From Planctomycetota bacterium (GTDB lineage Bacteria; Planctomycetota; Phycisphaerae; Phycisphaerales; UBA1924), in contig JAJRPN010000039.1 in the NCBI GenBank assembly GCA_024280755.1, forward strand, positions 118,079-182,078: 64,000 nt of DNA, given 5' to 3'. The translations under genes were made by a program, and so were the position numbers. This document shows positions 61,541 to 64,000 of the stretch, piece after piece. The notes beneath the pieces were generated by a model. That model was not told the DNA's origin. It searched no databases and worked only from the letters and a program-made list of their open reading frames with translations. The stretch's first letter is position 1; every line of letters starts with the position of its first letter.

Positions 61541-62151
61541 CCTGCCCCCATATTCTGTACAACTCCCTATGTTAGGGCAGTAGCGTTCCTTTGGCCCATC
61601 AGAGGACTGCGGAGCGGAGCAGGCCTCTGATGGATGATTGACTACTCGGGTGATCCGGATTTCGGTTGCTGGCGGGCGATATCCCAGCGATGAATGCGGT
61701 CTCACCGTGTTGTAATGACCCCACCCCGATTGATCAGGACCTTGGCTTCTCGAAGCGTGTAGAAGATCTCGCCGTTGAGCAACTCATCGTCCCGCACACA
61801 CGGCAAGTACCGCTGCGATGCTCTGGGTTGTTTCAATATCTTGCACGCCCGCCGCTCGGAGACTTCGAAGCAATCAAGGAGCACCCCGACCGCTTCACGC
61901 TTCCGGTGCGAGCTTAGAAGTTTCCCCGAGCGACTTCCCGCAGCATCGCTTTGTCGAGACTTAGATCAGCGACGAGCTTCTTGAGCCGGGCGTTTTCCTT
62001 TCGAGGTCCTTGAGCTTGCGGGCTTGGCTGGTTTTCAATCCGCCGTACTCTTTCCGCCAGCGGTAGTAGGTTTGCTCGGTGAGGCCGAGTTTGCGAGCGA
62101 TCTCGGGGGCGCTCAGACCTCGCCCAAGATGGACTAGTTTTTGGGGGCAGA
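61541..62151 (-). mobile_element. Decayed IS3-family insertion sequence
   Basis: An IS remnant of about 611 bases, with the transposase on the minus strand. The outer end begins CCTGCCCCCATATTCTGTAC at 61541 and the other end reads TGGGGGCAG at 62142-62150, forming short inverted repeats. OrfB survives only as its ends: SERRACKILKQPRASQRY near 61860, then FYTLREAKVLI and RPHSSLGYRPPATE near 61650-61690, with the catalytic DDE core deleted and frames broken. OrfA survives as EIARKLGLTEQTYYRWRKEY and ARLKKLVADLSLDKAM, with a frameshift between. It is most like the IS3 family (IS407-like group, tentative). It cannot transpose by itself. Confidence 0.85.
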
Positions 62152-62204
62152 TCAGGGCATCAGGATCAATCCCAAAAATACGAGTGGAGTGAGCTATGAA
62201 GCAA

Positions 62205-62318
62205 CTAGGCCGTGTCTGACGGCTGGTGTTTGATCACATACTCTCCTCCCCCGGGCCTCCAGGGGAGGAGAAAAGGATGGCGTTCTTGTATGGAACTGAG
62301 CCGTCAGGCACGGCCTAG
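62205..62318. repeat. Palindromic repeat, family D, with a family A hairpin inside
   Basis: CTAGGCCGTGTCTGACGGCT at 62205-62224 pairs with AGCCGTCAGGCACGGCCTAG at 62299-62318, with one mismatch in 20. A CTCCTCCCCC...AGGGGAGGAG hairpin (about 62242-62270), akin to the family A core, lies between the arms. The element occupies the gap between the decayed IS and hen1. Confidence 0.8.
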
Positions 62319-62534
62319 CATCATGATGTATTTCTGCTGATTGCGCGGGTTGCTTTTGCTTCAAAGTATGACAACTGGTCGTCAAAACGCATGATGACAC
62401 TCTCTGAAAGAGCTATAGATTTTTAGTCATTCTCGTGCCCCATTCGTTGCATGATCCTAGATACATAGGGATGGTGGTTCCATTTCACGACCACATCTGG
62501 AAGACTCTCAAACAAATACCTATTATACACTTGC

Positions 62535-63920
62535 ATGCTTTTATCGATCACAACAACTCGAAATGAAGATAGCCCCCCAGCAACAGACATGGGATACCTC
62601 CTCCACAAGAACCCTGCAGGGGTCCAATCATTCGACCTTGGCTTTGGCAAGGTGCATGTCTACTACCCCGAGGCGGATGAACAACGGTGTCAAATCTGCG
62701 TATTGCTCGATGTAGATCCTATTGGACTTGTCCGAGGGAGGGGCGAGCATGGTCTTGATCAATATGTCAATGATCGCCCATATGTTGCCTCATCATTCTT
62801 GAGCGTGGCTATGAATAAATTATTCTCAACGGCCATGAACGGGCGAAGCAAGGAAAGACAAGAACTGGTTGATCGCCCAATGACTCTGTCAGTGAAGATT
62901 GCTGTGGTACCATGCCGAGGCGGCGAGGAACTTCTTCGCCGACTCTTTGAGCCTCTGGGCTACACAGTAACTGCGACACGCCATGCGCTTGATAATCGAT
63001 TCGAATCTTGGGGAGACGGACCATATTTCACCGTAGCTCTCGAACACGAAATTCCACTTCAACTGCTTCTTCAACATCTCTATGTCCTCATTCCAGTCCT
63101 TGATAACGACAAGCACTATTGGGTGAGCGAAGATGAAGTCGATAAGCTACTCTCTCGGGGCGAATCATGGTTACCCAGCCATCCAGAGAAAGATCTGATT
63201 ACCAACAGGTATTTGAAGTTCCAACGCCAGCTTACGAGAGACGCACTCGCCCGCCTTGCTGTCGAAGACGATCTTGATCCTACCGCTTCAGAAGAAGCCC
63301 AGGATGCCGAGGAACAACAGATTGAACGGCCACTAAGTCTCAATGCCCAGCGACTCAGATCCGTTTTGGCGGCTCTCAAAGCCAGCGGAGCATCCAGTGT
63401 TCTCGATCTTGGCTGTGGCGAAGGCAATCTGCTCCGTGATTTGATGAAGGAGCAGCAGTTCCGCCGCATCCTCGGTGTCGATGTTTCTATTCGAGCCCTT
63501 GAGCGAGCTTCTGGCAAACTCCGCCTTGATCGTATTTCTGATATCCAACGGAAGCGAATTGAGTTGATCCACGGCTCTTTGATGTACAGAGACGAACGCC
63601 TGGAAAAGTTCGATGCAGCGGCATGTGTTGAGGTCATCGAACATCTCGATCAACCTCGACTTCAAGCATTCGAACGAGTTGTCTTCGAGTTCGCTCGCCC
63701 TAGCACTGTAATCGTCACTACACCCAACAGCGAATACAACGTGATGTGGGACACCCTGCCTGCAGGCAAATTCCGTCACCGAGATCATCGATTCGAATGG
63801 TCAAGACCGGAATTCTGGCCTGCCCCCATATTCTGTACCACTCTCTATGTTAGGGCAGTGGCGTTCCTTTGTCCCATCAGAGGGCTGCGGAGCGTAGCGG
63901 AGCAGGCCTCTGATGGGTGA
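62535..63920 (+). CDS. hen1: RNA 3'-terminal 2'-O-methyltransferase Hen1, 3' end replaced by IS
   Basis: The bacterial Hen1 of the Pnkp/Hen1 RNA repair system, which adds a 2'-O-methyl group to the 3' end of cut RNA before ligation so that the repaired site resists re-cleavage. ATG 62535 gives the family N-terminus (MLLSITTT); the ligase-activating N-domain contains MGYLLHKNPAGVQSFDLGFG and CQICVLLDVDPIGLVRG. The methyltransferase domain has VLDLGCGEGN (about 289-298), VEVIEHLD (Glu366, Glu369, His370) and FRHRDHRFEW (His415-His418), the Mn-binding set. Native sequence ends at codon 428 (63818); the last 33 residues are read from the IS. The usual end, about 35-40 residues, is lost. Pnkp, normally next door, would lie beyond the right edge. 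Confidence 0.9.
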   Translation: MLLSITTTRNEDSPPATDMGYLLHKNPAGVQSFDLGFGKVHVYYPEADEQRCQICVLLDVDPIGLVRGRGEHGLDQYVNDRPYVASSFLSVAMNKLFSTAMNGRSKERQELVDRPMTLSVKIAVVPCRGGEELLRRLFEPLGYTVTATRHALDNRFESWGDGPYFTVALEHEIPLQLLLQHLYVLIPVLDNDKHYWVSEDEVDKLLSRGESWLPSHPEKDLITNRYLKFQRQLTRDALARLAVEDDLDPTASEEAQDAEEQQIERPLSLNAQRLRSVLAALKASGASSVLDLGCGEGNLLRDLMKEQQFRRILGVDVSIRALERASGKLRLDRISDIQRKRIELIHGSLMYRDERLEKFDAAACVEVIEHLDQPRLQAFERVVFEFARPSTVIVTTPNSEYNVMWDTLPAGKFRHRDHRFEWSRPEFWPAPIFCTTLYVRAVAFLCPIRGLRSVAEQASDG

Positions 63921-64000
63921 TTGACGACCCGGGTAATCCGAGTTTCCGGTGCTGGTGGGCGGTATCCAAGCGATGAATGAGGTCTCACCGTGTTGTAATG
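63819..64000 (-). mobile_element. IS3-family insertion sequence, right-edge copy (partial)
   Basis: From 63819 the sequence is CCTGCCCCCATATTCTGTAC and continues colinear with 61541-61718 at high identity. It has the same orientation as the decayed copy and continues past base 64000. It joins hen1 in mid-codon-frame between Trp428 and its lost C-terminus. No target duplication can be tested because the far end is outside the window. Confidence 0.9.
63845..64000 (-). CDS. IS3-family transposase OrfB, C-terminal fragment (runs off right edge)
   Basis: The minus-strand frame from base 64000 to the TAG at 63845-63847 encodes 51 residues beginning HYNTVRPHSSLGYRPPAPE, the conserved C-terminal end of IS3-type DDE transposases. 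In contrast to the copy at 61541, this frame is unbroken, so this copy may be intact outside the window. It overlaps the hen1 tail on the opposite strand. Confidence 0.85.
   Translation of the reverse strand, partial: HYNTVRPHSSLGYRPPAPETRITRVVNHPSEACSATLRSPLMGQRNATALT

Noticed and set aside
62423..62650. Small minus-strand frame over the hen1 start
   Set aside because: It overlaps the conserved Hen1 N-terminus antisense and has no own signal.
1..64000. tRNA, rRNA or CRISPR loci
   Set aside because: I saw no cloverleaf with TTCRA loops, no rRNA-like blocks and no regular repeat-spacer arrays. A tRNAscan-type search could still find one I missed.

Overview
The window looks like a chromosomal segment of a planctomycete, most probably class Phycisphaerae. 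I base this on several traits seen together. Five secreted proteins end in dockerin-like tails, four of them in the NFFD(V/I)S...GCP form. There is an ECF sigma factor of the kind paired with a Ser/Thr kinase in planctomycetes. Two secreted FG-GAP/CRTAC-type beta-propellers, palindromic repeats of at least four families, and moderate GC (low fifties by eye) with long single-gene transcription units complete the picture. No rRNA, tRNA or CRISPR array was seen.

Layout. 1-5775 holds secreted proteins and small unknowns around an HscA/DnaK-like chaperone. 5820-11603 carries pheT (without the usual tRNA-binding OB domain), ilvE, a lipoprotein joining a tyrosine-phosphatase-like domain to a C-terminal CxxCH haem motif, and threonine dehydrogenase. 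11915-20127 is a type II secretion/pseudopilus operon (F, G, I-, J-, K-, C-, L- and M-like genes plus a TPR lipoprotein). GspD and GspE are not in the window. 20199-26839 holds a PIN-PhoH protein, rsmD, unknowns, a LuxR-type regulator and a PLP-dependent decarboxylase. 27263-31088 holds two secreted proteins with dockerin-like tails. 31224-40716 holds rsgA, kbl, a HEPN-like gene, a SulP transporter, a PIN-TRAM membrane protein and ppk.

40793-44081 is a paired ketosynthase locus: an apparently catalytically dead KS, a degenerate GxxExxY protein and an intact KS. 45011-52199 contains glycyl-tRNA synthetase and a four-gene MacAB/TolC-type efflux operon. 52590-61219 has three more GC-tailed secreted proteins around an ECF-sigma/kinase operon and a decayed second sigma factor. 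61541-64000 holds a decayed IS3-family element, then hen1 (RNA 3'-end 2'-O-methyltransferase of the Pnkp/Hen1 RNA repair system), whose 3' end is cut by a second, better preserved copy of the same IS running off the right edge.

The most notable points are: (i) a palindromic repeat inserted in frame into kbl next to the PLP lysine; (ii) hen1 truncated by an IS and flanked by two same-orientation IS ends; (iii) the KS/dead-KS pair; (iv) the phosphatase-CxxCH fusion; (v) a threonine dehydrogenase without its structural-zinc cysteines; (vi) a low-GC patch inside glyS. Tdh and Kbl would together convert threonine to glycine and acetyl-CoA, but their genes lie 21 kb apart. The T2SS-like operon and the GC-tailed exoproteins may be functionally linked, but the sequence alone does not show it.
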